Below are positions 20,401 through 31,344 of a DNA stretch of 64,000 nucleotides, one piece after another; the first letter of the stretch is position 1, and every line of letters begins with the position of its first letter. Position numbers and translations under genes: made by a program. The notes beneath the pieces are model-generated. The model did not search any database, was not told the origin of the DNA, and saw only the letters and a list, made by a program, of their open reading frames with translations. The DNA comes from Pseudoips prasinana (taxonomy: Eukaryota > Arthropoda > Insecta > Lepidoptera > Nolidae). The stretch spans positions 13,777,001-13,841,000 of the forward strand of contig OX621265.1 in the NCBI GenBank assembly GCA_951640165.1. Reading direction: 5' to 3'.

Positions 20401-20800
20401 TATATTATTTAACTTTTCTAGAACGTAAAGATCAAGTTTGTTTTCGTGTGAGCGGACTGATAACTAAAAACGTACGATTTTTGTTTATAGATTGGTACAA
20501 AGACAATTATTGTTTTCGATAGGCCCCGGTGATAATTCAAGTTTATTTCTTTTCATAACCTTCTCTCGCTATCTTTAAACGGTTTAAGAATCTTTATTTC
20601 TCATAAGAATAACATTCACTTACATGAGAAACTTATACTTATAATTTTGTTACATTTAAACGCTTACACACAAGTAATTTAAATATTTGACTTAATTTTA
20701 TTTTAAACTAACTATCAGGAATATAACTACATATAATTTACAAAAGAAAACAGTGGGTAGTACGGATAAATCATTTATTTGATATTAAATAGTAAATATC
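20401..20800. other. Unassigned AT-rich DNA
   Basis: No coding or repeat signal recognised. Confidence 0.5.
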
Positions 20801-20909
20801 CGCGACATATGTATTATGTATCATCACAGCGCCATCTAGTCCAAACTAAGCAAATCTTGTACTATGGATACTGGACAACGGATAGAAATATTTATATTCT
20901 TCCTACTAA

Positions 20910-21078
20910 TCACACTAATATAATAAAGGCGAAAGTTTGTGAGTGTTAAGTTTACTTCAAGTATAAACGCCTGGAGCGATTTCATTAAAATTTGGTATGG
21001 AGTTAGCTGACCCCTAGATTAACACATAGGCTATAATTTATAAAGTTTAATGCGGGTAAAACCGCGGGGCACAGCTAG
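20910..21078 (+). mobile_element. Helitron H2, complete
   Basis: TC after A20909 (TCACACTAATATAATAAAGG), 3' hairpin ATGCGGGTAAAACCGCGG, GGCACAGCTAG before T21079. 169 bp. SINE-like tails flank it (20800-20900, 21085-21180). Confidence 0.9.
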
Positions 21079-21229
21079 TAATAAATAAATATCTGCGACA
21101 TCATTAAACTGAGCCATCTAGTCCTAACTAAGGCGATCTTGTACTATGGATGCTGGACCACGGATAGAAATAATTATATACATCCTGCTAATATTATAAA
21201 TGCGAGAGTTTGTGAGTTTTTTTTCTTCA

Positions 21230-21623
21230 TTAGAGGGTGACAAACGAGCAAGTGGGTCACATAGACACTCGCAACACCAGAGGTGACACGGGTGCGTTGC
21301 CGGCCTTTAAAAGTCAGCAAACAAATGTTGCTGACCCTTCCCCCACCCCAATGAGCTCTGGGGACCTTACTCAAACTCGGAGACACAACATTAACATTAT
21401 TAAAGTTATTATTAAGGAAAGTCTTCTGTAAGGTGGAGGTACTTACCCAGTCGGGATGCTCTTTGAGCGAATGAACGCTGTGCCCTACCTCTCTTAAAAA
21501 GTAAAGTAAAACTAAGGCATGCAAATTTTTTCATATATTTACAAGTTTCATAAAAAATGGGGGGTGACAGCATTATTAAGTAAAATATTCCATTCATTTA
21601 TTAAAATAGAATTTTAAATTAAT
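21230..21623 (-). mobile_element. Jockey-type 3' UTR fragment and unassigned DNA
   Basis: 21230-21310 carries the reversed motif set (GTGACAAACGAGCAAGTGGG, TGCGTTGCCGGCCTTT) of a Jockey LINE tail. The open frames at 21340-21600 are not recognised. Confidence 0.5.
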
Positions 21624-21860
21624 AAAATGAATAAAAAGGTTTTTATTCACATAGACTTTAAAAAAGCGCTTGTAAATAGTCAGAACATGTTTGTAGTAAT
21701 AGTACAGTTAAGTTTAAATAATATTTCTAGTTACATATTATGGATATTTAGGTACACAGATTGTTAAAACATTTATAAAATTTATTTTATAATGGTAAAT
21801 ATATTTAGCTAGCTTGTATTAAGTTATTGTCCAGGAGATTATGTTTAGGTTTAATTATCG
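21624..21860 (-). mobile_element. LINE Z 3' end, diverged
   Basis: Matches the Z 3' UTR from the AATAAAAAGG tail through GCGCTTGTAAATAGTCAGAA. More diverged than the copies at 16655 and 28930. Confidence 0.75.
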
Positions 21861-22267
21861 AAATTTATATTTTGTAGTTTTATATTAGTTGAGTGCAATT
21901 ATTAAAGTCAAGTTATATAAATATAATTTGATGACAATATAATGAATTAATTCAATAAATGTAACAATGTCAGATAATATAGAATTGCAATCAATGTCAA
22001 ATTGTATTGTACAATGTCACGTCAAAAAGTTAACGTCGAAATAAATATATCAAAGTCGCGGGCGCAGCTAGTTTGATAATCTGTTTCTCATAACAATTTG
22101 TTTTTATTAGTGTTATGAATCATTACAGGATAATATATGCTATCAAAGCGTAAAGAGGTTTTTGCGGTCACTTGTGGTCTGTAAAAAATATTTCCCAGAA
22201 TTAATACGTTTAAATTTGTAAAATGTATAAATATCAAACACAATAACATTGTCTTTATATATAGTTA

Positions 22268-22470
22268 ACTACACAATATATAATAAAATTGTAGGAAATT
22301 CAAAACTGTACATTGAATATTTTTTTAAAGGATACTTTGGGCGTGATCTACAAAGGATATCGAAGCCAAAAATATAGTTTATAGAATTTTTGTCTGTTTG
22401 TCCGTTTGTCTGTATGTATGTCCGGGCTAAACTCAAAAAGTACTGCATGGATTTACTTCAAATTTACTTT
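22268..22470 (+). mobile_element. Helitron H1, 5' part
   Basis: H1 5' block through TACTGCATGGATTTACTTC; the 3' half is missing. Confidence 0.75.
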
Positions 22471-22689
22471 AAACACTTTACAAATTCACGCTATCACAAA
22501 AGTAATAAATGAGATCCACAGTTCAAACCCCGAGTCAGGCTATAATGTGGGATTGGGATTTTTCGGTACATAATGTCGCATCTATCTCATTAATGACGCG
22601 TGTCATGTTGCTGTTTTGGTTGGACAGTTCTTGGATTGTTGTCGTAGACAAGTGATTTCCCATATCACAAATAAAAATAATTTAATCAA

Positions 22690-22968
22690 GGGGCAAGGTT
22701 GGCGTGGTAAGAAAATACTTGCTTTTCACCCCGCAGGTCGTGGGTTCGATTCCGATTTAGGAGATATATTTATGTGCATGAACATGTCTGTCTGTCCTGA
22801 GTCTGGGTGTAATTATCTATATAACTATAAGTATGTATTTACAAAAGAAAAGTAGTATATATAATAGGTATATCAGTTATCTGGTTGCCATAGAACAAGC
22901 TGTGCTTAATTTGGGATCAGATGGCTGTGAGTGAAATTTGTATGGATATTATTATTATTATATATGCT
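22690..22968 (+). mobile_element. SINE family 1
   Basis: tRNA-like head (GGTTGGCGTGGTAAG, CGTGGGTTCGATTCC), body TGTCTGTCTGTCCTGAGTCT, end GGGATCAGATGGC and an (ATT)n tail. This is the most frequent SINE in the window. Confidence 0.85.
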
Positions 22969-22973
22969 GTGCC

Positions 22974-23146
22974 CCATGGTTTTACCCGCGTTAAACTTTT
23001 TAAATTATATAGCCTATGTGTTATTCGGATATACATATAAGCTATAATTACTGCAAAGTTTCATTAAAATCCGTTCGGTAGTTTTTGCGTGTAGAAGTAA
23101 CATACATACACACTCACAAACTTTCGCCTTTATACTATTGGTGTGA
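22974..23146 (-). mobile_element. Helitron H2
   Basis: Minus strand: TC after A at 23146, H2 body with GGCGAAAGTTTGTGAGTGTG, hairpin at 22975-23005. The terminal CTAG is mutated. Confidence 0.8.
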
Positions 23147-23314
23147 TTGCTGGTGATTCTATCTTTTATACCACTACACATTTTTTTTTAAATGGCATTC
23201 AATCTCTCTCCAATATAGCTCGTATAAAAAGAACAGGGCATACAATACAGTTAAGTTAGTAATATAGGACACATAATAATAATAAGTAGACACTGTCACT
23301 GTCGCTTTTTTTAA

Positions 23315-23560
23315 ACCCCCGACGCAAAGTGAGGGGTGTTATAAGTTTGACGTCAATGTCTGTCTCTCTGGGGCACCGCAGCTCTCAAACGGAGGGATCG
23401 GTATCATTGCGGTTTTTTATTTGAAAGCCAGTTTTCTTGAGGTGGTTCTAAGCTATGTTTGGTTAATATCGGTCCAGCAGTGTAAGAGTATCAGCTCTTT
23501 TCCAAAATGATGTAATTATAGTTGGAGTCGGGAGTTTTCTAGGTTATAATTTTTACTCAG
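23315..23560 (+). mobile_element. Dispersed repeat starting AAACCCCCGACGCA
   Basis: Begins TTTAAACCCCCGACGCAAAG and ends GGAGTCGGGAGTTTTCTA, a layout familiar from a lepidopteran non-coding repeat. Class unknown. Confidence 0.5.
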
Positions 23561-23572
23561 TACTAGCTGTGC

Positions 23573-23942
23573 CCCGCGGTTTTACCCGCGTTAAATTTTA
23601 TAAATTATCACAGCTCATCCCCCGTAGGTGATAGCGTGATAAAATGTACCCTTTATGTTGACCCGACCTCTTAGTAATATGTTATCAAGTATCTTTTAAA
23701 AAATATTCAATGTACAGTTTTGACTTTCCTACGATTTTAATAATAAAATCGTTTACTCTCGATATCGAAGCCAAAAATATAGTTTTTGAGTTTAGCCCGG
23801 ACATACATAACAACAAACAAACTTCTAAAAACTATATTTTTGGCTTCGATATCGAGAGTAAACGATTTTATTATTAAAATCGTAGGAAAGTCAAAACTGT
23901 ACATTGAATATTTTTTAAAAGTATACTTGGGGCGTGATCTAC
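23573..23942 (-). mobile_element. Helitron H1 with palindromic 5' duplication
   Basis: CTAG end and hairpin at 23573-23605. Near the 5' end the sequence 23689-23788 is repeated in inverted orientation at 23826-23926, giving ~95-bp near-perfect arms around a ~37-bp spacer. Confidence 0.85.
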
Positions 23943-24309
23943 ATACGGAGGGGGACGTGATATACATATAAATGTATAGCTAGATTTCGCGCCAATACTA
24001 AAATGTATCAATTAAAGATGCCCTATCCTTCCCATAAAACTATGTTAGAAAGAGATGAAATGATTTTCAAATAAGTTTAAAAAGTATTGTAAAGAATCGG
24101 GTTAATTCTAATTAGGTAAACATAGTAGGAACTAAAGTAATTAACAATTATTTGTATAACATGATATTATTACAAACGATTACACGTCTAGATAGCAAAA
24201 TTGCGCCAGCGCAGACTGCACACTGTAATTATTTGAATCACGTGGTATATTTTTTTTAAATGATAATCCCGCACTCCTCTAATTATATTATTATTATTAA
24301 TCCCTGTGT
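23943..24309. other. Unassigned AT-rich DNA
   Basis: Nothing recognised beyond a short block (AAAGATGCCCTATC) that also occurs in reverse at 39410. Confidence 0.4.
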
Positions 24310-24605
24310 AAATAAATAAAAAAGGTTTTTATTCACGTAAACTTTAAAATAGCGCTTGTAAATAGTCAGAACATGTTTGTAGTAATATATTTAAGTATAC
24401 AGTATTATTTCTAGTAACATAGATATTTTGGTACACGGATTATATGAAAACATTAATAAAATTTATTTTATAATAGCAATGATATTCAGCTAGCTTGTAT
24501 TAAGTTATTGTCAAAGAGATTATGATTAAGTTTAATTATCAAAATTTATAGTTTTAGCTTTATTTTTACTACATATTGTCTGAATGGTTCTGTGAAGTAC
24601 ACGAG
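24310..24605 (-). mobile_element. LINE Z 3' end, diverged
   Basis: Z 3' UTR with several indels; abuts MITE B. Confidence 0.75.
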
Positions 24606-24608
24606 TGT

Positions 24609-24955
24609 GTACAGACGCCAGCACATTAAGCTACCCCAACCTGTCAAATTTCCCCAATCGAAAGTGAACCTTATGCTTATGTGATAAAGTTGAAAATCAA
24701 TAAAATAAATTTGGCAGATTGGGGTAGCTGTATGTGCTGGCGTCTGTACATAAATACCCAAGTGCTGAATAAATTTCATTATTTCATCATCATTATTTCA
24801 TTATAAAAGAAATTTGACAGATTGTCGTAGCTGGATGTGCTGGCGCTGTACATAAATACCCAAGTGCTGAATAAATTTCATTATTTCATCATCATTATTT
24901 CATTATAAAAGAAATTTGACAGATTTTCGTAGCTGGATGTGCTGGCGTCTGTAAT
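24609..24955. mobile_element. MITE B plus tandemly duplicated MITE/LINE-Y junction
   Basis: A full MITE B (24609-24750) is followed by a ~103-bp unit (LINE-Y tail CCCAAGTGCTGAATAAATTT joined to a MITE B half), present at 24746-24847 and 24848-24950. Confidence 0.75.
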
Positions 24956-24962
24956 TTTTTTT

Positions 24963-25120
24963 TCGGGCCTAGTCCCTCCATCTTACCCATGACTGCAACT
25001 CCTGTATGCCAGGATCAACAGTGGCACACAATGAAATGACACTGAGCGGTGAGGCTCAGGCATGTCCCGGGGCATCGCTTAACTGTCTTGGATCCCGCAA
25101 CGAATTTAATCAGAAAGCAA
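24963..25120 (+). mobile_element. Family X retroposon
   Basis: Contains CATGACTGCAACTCCTGTAT, GTGGCACACAATGAAATGAC and CTGTCTTGGATCCCGCAACG. Confidence 0.65.
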
Positions 25121-25264
25121 AAATGGCGTCTGTTCTTCGTGTATGTATAACCACTTGGCTTTCGCGTACTTATATGAGTGACTGACTCACTAAGTTATCT
25201 GTGGTAACCGTGATTTGACGAGTACGAACGTATTTGAATATTATTATACTATACCTACCTATAA

Positions 25265-25540
25265 TTATCGACGGTCACCGTAGCCTATTTGGTAGTGCTC
25301 CTGCCTACGAAGCTGGTGGTCCTGGATTCGAATCCCAGTAAGTGCAAATATTTGTGTGATGAGCTCGAATATTTGTTTCTGAGTCATGAGAGTTTTCTAT
25401 GTATATAAGTATTTATCTATCTATATAAGTATGTATATGGTCGCCTGGTACCCATAGTACAAGCTTTGCTCAGTTTGGGGCTAGGATGATCGGTGTGACA
25501 TTGTCCCTAGATATTATATTATTTATTATTATTATTTTGC
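25265..25540 (+). mobile_element. SINE family 2
   Basis: Head GTCACCGTAGCCTATTTGG, B-box GGATTCGAATCCC, full body and (ATT)n tail. Confidence 0.9.
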
Positions 25541-25544
25541 AGTC

Positions 25545-25760
25545 CAAGCAGCTCGTTTGTGGAATGACTTACCAATTTCTATTAAATGTTCTCAGAATAT
25601 ACTAACTTTCAAAAAACTTGTGAAAGACTACACTATCTGTCTATTATTAGATAATATTTATTTCATATGAATATAGTATTATATTTATAGTATAGTATAA
25701 TATAGTATTTTATTAAAATATAATAATAATATGATCATTAACACATTTTTAGATTATAGT
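25545..25760 (+). pseudogene. LINE ORF2 C-terminal fragment
   Basis: Encodes AVQAARLWNDLPISIKCSQN then ILTFKKLVKDY and a stop, homologous to the minus-strand tail at 5165. Inserted directly after the SINE tail. Confidence 0.75.
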
Positions 25761-25857
25761 TTACCTTTGTTTTATTATTTATTTTCTTTCTTTTTTTGGT
25801 GTACCTACCACACTTCAAAGTGAGCCTTATGATTACTTGATAAAGTTGAGAATCTAT

Positions 25858-25907
25858 AAAAGAAATTTGACAGATTGGGGTAGCTGGATGTGCTGGCGTC
25901 TGTACTA
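25858..25907. mobile_element. MITE B half
   Basis: Only the right half remains (AAATTTGACAGATTGGGG to TGGCGTCTGTA). Confidence 0.75.
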
Positions 25908-26084
25908 TGTGTCTGTGTCACCAGTGGTCAAGCACTGACTCCGAGGTCCAAACGGTCTAACCACCAGGCTATCTCGTAGGTACTAATATGAGTGACTGAC
26001 TCACTAGGTTATCTGGTATAACCGTTATTTGACGAGTACAAGCGTATTTGAATATTATTATACAATATTTATAATATTGGATAT

Positions 26085-26310
26085 GTAGCGGTAGCGTGTT
26101 TACCCGCAGAGAACGAGGTCTTGGGTTCAAAACCCGTGTATAAAGCAAAATTTCTCAGCATCAGCCCAAAGTCTGGGGAATCCCCGTGCCTCGGAGAGCA
26201 CGTAAAGCCGTCGGTCTAACTCCTGACATCTTCCCGGTCGTGTCGCTAGGCGTCCCATCGGATCACGAGACTGATGGAATAGAAAGTTTTCCTGTGTATT
26301 GTATGTTATT
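26085..26310 (+). mobile_element. SINE family 3
   Basis: Head TGTAGCGGTAGCGTG, B-box TTGGGTTCAAAACCC, body CCTCGGAGAGCACGTAAAG and GTCGTGTCGCTAGGCGTCCC. Confidence 0.8.
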
Positions 26311-26510
26311 AGACAACAGTCGAAAAGCCATGTCAGAGGTCTACTTGAAGGGCGGCTTGGACAACTCTGTCACCAGGGTAACCACTACCAATATGACAAA
26401 GAAAATAATGCTATATATTATGATACCTTAGAAAAAAACAAAATTTAACTTCGTATTACCTATATGTTATAACATACGAAAACAAAAAGCAAAAGAAGAC
26501 GAAAAAAAAA

Positions 26511-27318
26511 TGTGAGCCGTCACGGGACGCCTGGCACATGTGAAACATCGACATTATTTTGTAAAAGTAATATGCAGAAAAGAACATATTGTGGTAGGAA
26601 CTAAATATATAATGATAAAATAAAAAGTCGATTGCGCATGGCGACGCGTCGCCACACCGTACACACTACTATCGTATAGCGTGGCATGCGTCGCCACGCC
26701 AGAAATCTGTTTTACGTGCGGCTATAGATGTTTGACATCAAAAAGCAAGCCTGGAGATTCTTTGTGGCTTTCTTCTCCGGGTCGTCCACCTAGGTAGCTA
26801 GAGAAAGCCGCAGGCTAGCTAGGGTAGGTTCCTCAGCGGCGAGGATTGCTTTGGCGCCTTAACGCGTCATCGGGGATCCCGTGCAACTGATCACACCCTC
26901 TCTTAGAATTCTGTCCTTTTGCTTCAGCGGCCCCCTGAGCTGTGGCCTGAACCCCAAAAGGGTGGCCTCAGGTATTAGTCTTTTTCAATTTAAGCTACTG
27001 GTTAAGAGCCTTCTGCGCTAGCCAAATGCTCATTGCCTTCAATTCCTTAATTTTAATATAGTACAACTAAATTTAAATAAAAAAATGTGAGCCGTCACGG
27101 GACGCCTGGCAGATGTGAAACATCGACATTATTTTGTAAAAGTAATATGCAGAAAAGAACATATTGTGGTAGGAACTAAATATGTCATAATGATAAAATA
27201 AAAAGTCGATTGCGCATGGCACGCGTCGCCACACCGTACACACTACTATCGTATAGCGTGGTGGCGCGTCGCCACTCCAGAAATCTGTTTTAGGTGCGGC
27301 TATAGATGTTTCACATCA
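26511..27318. mobile_element. TRIM-like element: two ~232-bp direct repeats
   Basis: Direct repeats 26511-26740 and 27086-27318 differ by only ~10-12 changes. Both start TGTGAGCC and end CATCA (TG...CA). They flank 345 bp of GC-richer DNA. This layout fits a terminal-repeat retrotransposon in miniature. No primer-binding site or clear target duplication was found, so a simple tandem-type duplication is possible. The first 70 bp recur at 7280-7345. Confidence 0.5.
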
Positions 27319-27321
27319 ATA

Positions 27322-27525
27322 ATAGATTAGTAACTTGTTATTTTTTTTAGGATTTAAGAAAATATATCTCATAAAACAGACGGCACAGACGGACTAATTA
27401 ATTTTTTGTAATTTTTATGCTGTATTCGACTATGTTTATGTACTGCATTGTGAGCTTGACAAGTACAAGTGTATGTTAATACCCAAGTGCTGAATAAATT
27501 TCATTATTTCATTTCATTTCATTGG
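27322..27525 (+). mobile_element. LINE Y 3' end
   Basis: Shares GCACAGACGGACTAATT and TACTGCATTGTGAGC; ends CCCAAGTGCTGAATAAATTT with an (ATTTC)n tail. Confidence 0.75.
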
Positions 27526-27705
27526 ATAATTGTGGGATTTATAGATGTCTGTTACTCTTTTACACAAAAACTTATGGTAAAATTATCATCAATTTCTGCC
27601 TTATAGATAAAATATATATAAATTAACCAAACTCTTATTTTGCAAATTGAATAATGGAATATATTTATCAAATTAGTCTATTGTCATTATTTGTCATCAT
27701 CATCA

Positions 27706-27920
27706 TCATCATATCAGCCGAAAGACGTCCACTGCTGGACAAAGGCCTCCCCCAAAGATCTCCACAATTGCCGGTCTTGCAACGATTGGGTCATAATTAG
27801 TGACAGTGACTTACTGTCACTAATTATGACCCAATCTTTAAAGAGATTATAGTGGGGTAGAGAAAGTAAAGGCCAGCGGATATTCTCCACATTATAATGA
27901 AGAACATTCAGCATTACAAT
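27706..27920 (-). pseudogene. LINE ORF C-terminal tail with palindrome
   Basis: Minus strand encodes LQDRQLWRSLGEAFVQQWTS, F, G and a stop (ends near 27714); CATCATCATCAT follows as the tail. Within it 27787-27834 is a palindrome (24-bp arms, ATTGGGTCATAATTAGTGAC). Confidence 0.7.
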
Positions 27921-28189
27921 ATGGGTCTTATTTAATTAAGGATCAAGGAGTATAAGTCTATGTCTAGTCTTTGGATAGTATGATAAAGTATTGTCTTTGT
28001 CTAGTCTTTGACGGGCCTGTGGCGAGGTTGGTAAATGTTTGCTTTAAAAATAAAATAATATATTTTGATTTCAGACATGGCCATATTATTGTTAGTAAAT
28101 AACAACTTAAAAGCTATGTTAGTTATAAAAATCATTAATTTAAGTATTTACCACCTTCTGGGGTACACACATGTGCTAGAACCCGGTGC

Positions 28190-28790
28190 CAGAATGGGAC
28201 TATCAGTCTTCTGACTGAGCACGTTCCTTTGCACGCCGGTGGTCGTATGTTTGATTCCCACCCAGGACTAGGCTTGCCAGGTGTCCGGCTTTAGCCGGAC
28301 ATGTTTGGCCTATTGCAGTCGCGTCCGGCCAAATATGTACGTGTTTGGCCTGTCCGGCTTTTGTCAGGCTTATTGTCAGAGTGGCGATTCGTACGACGAT
28401 GCGATGGGATGAATATGCATATATCTGGCACACACTCCATCTCCAATCTCATTCTCACTTTACATCACGTATAAATACTTTTTTCAACAACCCAGCTGTA
28501 AAAACATTGATTGGCAAAATAAATAAATATGTCCGGTTTTTATGGCAAAATGTCAGGCCTTATATAGTGCGCAGTCCGGCCTTTGTATTTAATGGCCTGG
28601 CAACCCTACCCAGGACAGATATTTGTGCGCATGAACATGTCTGTTTGTTATGACTCGGGGTGTAATTATGTATAGTATATACGCATGTATTTACAAAAAG
28701 AAAAGTAGTATATCAGTATCTGGTGTCCATATAACAAGCCCTGCTTACTTTGGGATTAGATGGCCGCGTGTGATTAATGTCCAAAGCTAT
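28190..28790 (+). mobile_element. SINE family 1, split by a hAT MITE
   Basis: Head with TATGTTTGATTCCCACCCAG to 28268; body resumes at 28609 (CCCAGGACAGATATTTGTG) and ends near GGGATTAGATGGCCG. Removing 28269-28608 plus one duplication copy restores the SINE consensus exactly. Confidence 0.85.
28269..28608. mobile_element. hAT-type MITE with 8-bp TSD
   Basis: 340 bp. Inverted ends TAGGCTTGCCAGG and CCTGGCAACCCTA. A perfect duplication CCCAGGAC lies at 28261-28268 and 28609-28616. TIR sequence and TSD length are typical of hAT elements. Internal CCGGC/GCCGG-rich blocks; no transposase. Confidence 0.92.
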
Positions 28791-28929
28791 AAAATAGAAA
28801 GATAGTTGACCGTCAAAGTAGTTTAATTACTGGTTTAGATGACGGTCCCATTTCTTGTCTTAATACAACAGTAATTAGTAGTATGCATTATTAGTATAGT
28901 TTTAAGATATTGTTTATCAGATTTTTTAA

Positions 28930-29415
28930 ATAATAAAAAAAAAATAAAAAAGGTTTTTATTCACGTAGACTTCAAAAAAGCGCTTGTAAATAGTCAGAAC
29001 ATGTTTGTAGTATTATAGTTGTATACATTATTATTTCTAGTAACATAGATATTAGGTACACATGTATTGATAGTATTAAAACATTAATAAAATTTATTTT
29101 ATAACAGCAATGATATTTAGCTAGCTCGAATCAAGTTATTGTCAAGAGATTATGTTTAAGTTTAATTATCTAGTTTAAGTCTAATTATCTAGTTTAAGTC
29201 TAATATTTGTGATACATATTGGCAATGGTTCTGTCTATATTAAAGTGATATTATTATGACGGACCTTGTGTTAATAACGACGGTCGCGCTTTAATGCTAC
29301 CACCGGATCCAATGCGCCCCAACTGAGAAGACCCAGCGAAACAAACTCAGCGGGTGTCTCTACTACCGGTTTCAACACGTCCCAGTTGAGACGCTCCGGC
29401 GAAACATACTCATTT
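28930..29415 (-). mobile_element. LINE Z 3' end with conserved coding tail
   Basis: Coding tail EYVSPERLNWDVLKPVVE then EFVSLGLLSWGALDPVVA ... RDRRY stop at about 29405-29265, then UTR and tail. The few differences from 16985-17120 leave the frame open. Confidence 0.75.
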
Positions 29416-29423
29416 GTGTTTAG

Positions 29424-29580
29424 TCCTACTACTTTTATAAACACGAAAGTTTGTAAGTATGGATGGATGTTTGTTACTCTTCCACGTAAAAACTACTGAA
29501 TGGATTTTAATTAAACTATACAATAATATAGCTTATACTTCAGTATAACATATAGGCTACAAATTATAAAGATACCGTGT
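29424..29580 (+). mobile_element. Helitron H2, 5' part
   Basis: TCCTACTACTTTTATAAACA start, GAAAGTTTGTAAG, up to CATATAGGCTAC; the 3' end is lost. Confidence 0.65.
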
Positions 29581-29667
29581 GAATTGTCCAAAATATGACG
29601 ATAAAAATCTAAGATCTGGGAGCTATTCCGGCGTGCACTGCCAAAACCGCTAGAGGTAGGTACACAC

Positions 29668-29784
29668 CCTACTAATATTATAAATGCGAAAGTTTGTGAG
29701 TATCTATAGATGTATGGATGTATGTTTGTTACTCTTTTACGCCAAAACTACTTTAACGCGGGTCAGACCGCGGGGCATAGCTAG
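29668..29784 (+). mobile_element. Helitron H2, internal deletion
   Basis: H2 5' block joined to the 3' hairpin TTAACGCGGGTCAGACCGCG and GGCATAGCTAG before T. Only 117 bp. Confidence 0.8.
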
Positions 29785-29879
29785 TAAATATATATTTCTG
29801 TGCGCAATAAAGAATAAACAAAAATCTCAATAACTTGTCTTCTTTAAATGTGTAGTGTTATGTTGGTGATGTATAACTT

Positions 29880-29965
29880 TTATGACCAACCCGGGATTTA
29901 AACTCGGGACCTCGTTATCTGCAAACATGCTACATATATGAGCAAGCCGCACTCTACATTCTGGT
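29880..29965 (-). mobile_element. SINE family 3 head
   Basis: Minus-strand B-box GAGTTTAAATCCCGGG and GAGGTCCCG-like block. Confidence 0.55.
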
Positions 29966-30236
29966 CCCTATTAGTTTCTCCGAAGCGACGATAACTGGGT
30001 AATAATAGCATTAGATAAGTTAACTTCATTCACAAATTACGGTTAGAACTGATAATAGGGACATAAGCGATGGAATAAACAGTCGTTAATGTATTTATTT
30101 AATGATCGTTCGATCCATATAATAATGTTCCATAAATTCATTACTCATAATGAAAGAGGATATGCTTTTATTTTGTGATTTAAAATTATGAAATATTTCA
30201 ATTTATTTATGACTATAATGATAATATGCTGGGACA
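29966..30236. other. Unassigned AT-rich DNA
   Basis: No repeat end or coding signal recognised. Confidence 0.45.
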
Positions 30237-30430
30237 TTATTTACACATGGCTATCTGATCCCAAACTAAGCAGAGCTTGTACTATGGAAACCAAATTGAT
30301 ACCTATACTACATGTACTACTTTTATAGATTATCTATAAAATTAAATAAAAAAGGTTATTCACGTAAACTTTAAAAAAGCGCTTTTAACTAGTTAGAACA
30401 TGTTTGTAGTAATACAGTTATTACTACAAA
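30237..30430 (-). mobile_element. SINE-1 tail joined to LINE Z tail
   Basis: 30237-30310 is a reversed SINE-1 3' part (TCTGATCCCAAACTAAGCAG). 30340-30430 is a Z 3' end fragment. Confidence 0.65.
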
Positions 30431-30434
30431 CATT

Positions 30435-30695
30435 AAATTGTGAGCGCAAAGACAGGGAATCTTTTTATTCCATCATTCTGCGATGGGACAACTAGCGACA
30501 CCACCGGAAAGCGGTGAGGTAAAGGGCCCGTGCTCCTCGGGGCACGGGGATGTGTTACTGCCAATTGCAAGACTTCAGGCTGGTATTGAGAAATTTTAAG
30601 CAGAAATATCTCAATATAACTTTTTAGACCAATCCGGGATTTGAACCTACGACCTCAATATGTCCGGTTGAACACGCTACATCTAGACTGTAACT
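30435..30695 (-). mobile_element. SINE family 3
   Basis: Minus strand: head near 30690, B-box GTAGGTTCAAATCCCGG, body GGCACGGGCCCTTTACC-type block, as at 378-752. Confidence 0.75.
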
Positions 30696-30738
30696 TCTGT
30701 GTCTAGGTGTAACTAATGTTAGTAATTTATCAGTTGTC

Positions 30739-31051
30739 CTAGCTGTGCCCCGCGGTTTTACCTGCGTTAAATTTTATAAATTATCATAGCTCCTCTCCCG
30801 TAGGTGATAGCGTGATAATATGTAGCCTATATGTTGACCCGACCTCTTAGTAATATTCATGAAAAATTGAAGTAAATCCATGCAGTAATTTTTGAGTTTA
30901 GCCCGGACATACATACAGACAAACAGACACACAGACAAAAAATTCTAAAAACTATATTTTTGGGTTTGTTATCGATTGTAGATCACGCCCCAAGTATCCT
31001 TTAAAAAAAATATTCATTGTACAGTTTTGACTTTCCTACGATTTTATTATA
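30739..31051 (-). mobile_element. Helitron H1
   Basis: CTAG at 30739-30742 with the hairpin; 5' block CGTAGGAAAGTCAAAACTGT at the right end. Confidence 0.88.
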
Positions 31052-31059
31052 CCTATGTA

Positions 31060-31180
31060 TTTAGATTAAACGGAATTTGACGCTATTGCAAAATACATAA
31101 GTGATAAGTGTATACATGATCTTAACCTGTGAGCAGTTATCTGCATGCGATAAAACAAAAAATTACCTCCTTATGATATC
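31060..31180. repeat. Dispersed repeat, inverted copy at 42425
   Basis: ~115 bp (AAACGGAATTTGACGCTATT to AAAAATTACCTCCTTAT) matched in reverse at 42445-42560. At 42540-42595 the first ~28 bases also form their own inverted repeat. Confidence 0.75.
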
Positions 31181-31237
31181 CAATGATAGTATATTGGTTA
31201 CGTTATAAGAGTAGTCTATGAATATAATATATAACTG

Positions 31238-31335
31238 CCTCGTTAGTTTAGCTGTAGCGTGTTCAACCGCAGATACCGAGGTCCTGGATTCAAATCCCGG
31301 GTCGGGCCAAAGAGTGATTTTGGGATATTTCCGTT
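31238..31335 (+). mobile_element. SINE family 3 head
   Basis: CTCGTTAGTTTAGCTGTAGC head and GGATTCAAATCCCGGGTCGG B-box; the body is truncated by the MITE at 31345. Confidence 0.75.
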
Positions 31336-31344
31336 AAAAGAAAT

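Noticed and set aside
23737..23971. Overlapping 60-76-residue ORFs
   Set aside because: They lie on the arms of the Helitron palindrome and mirror each other.
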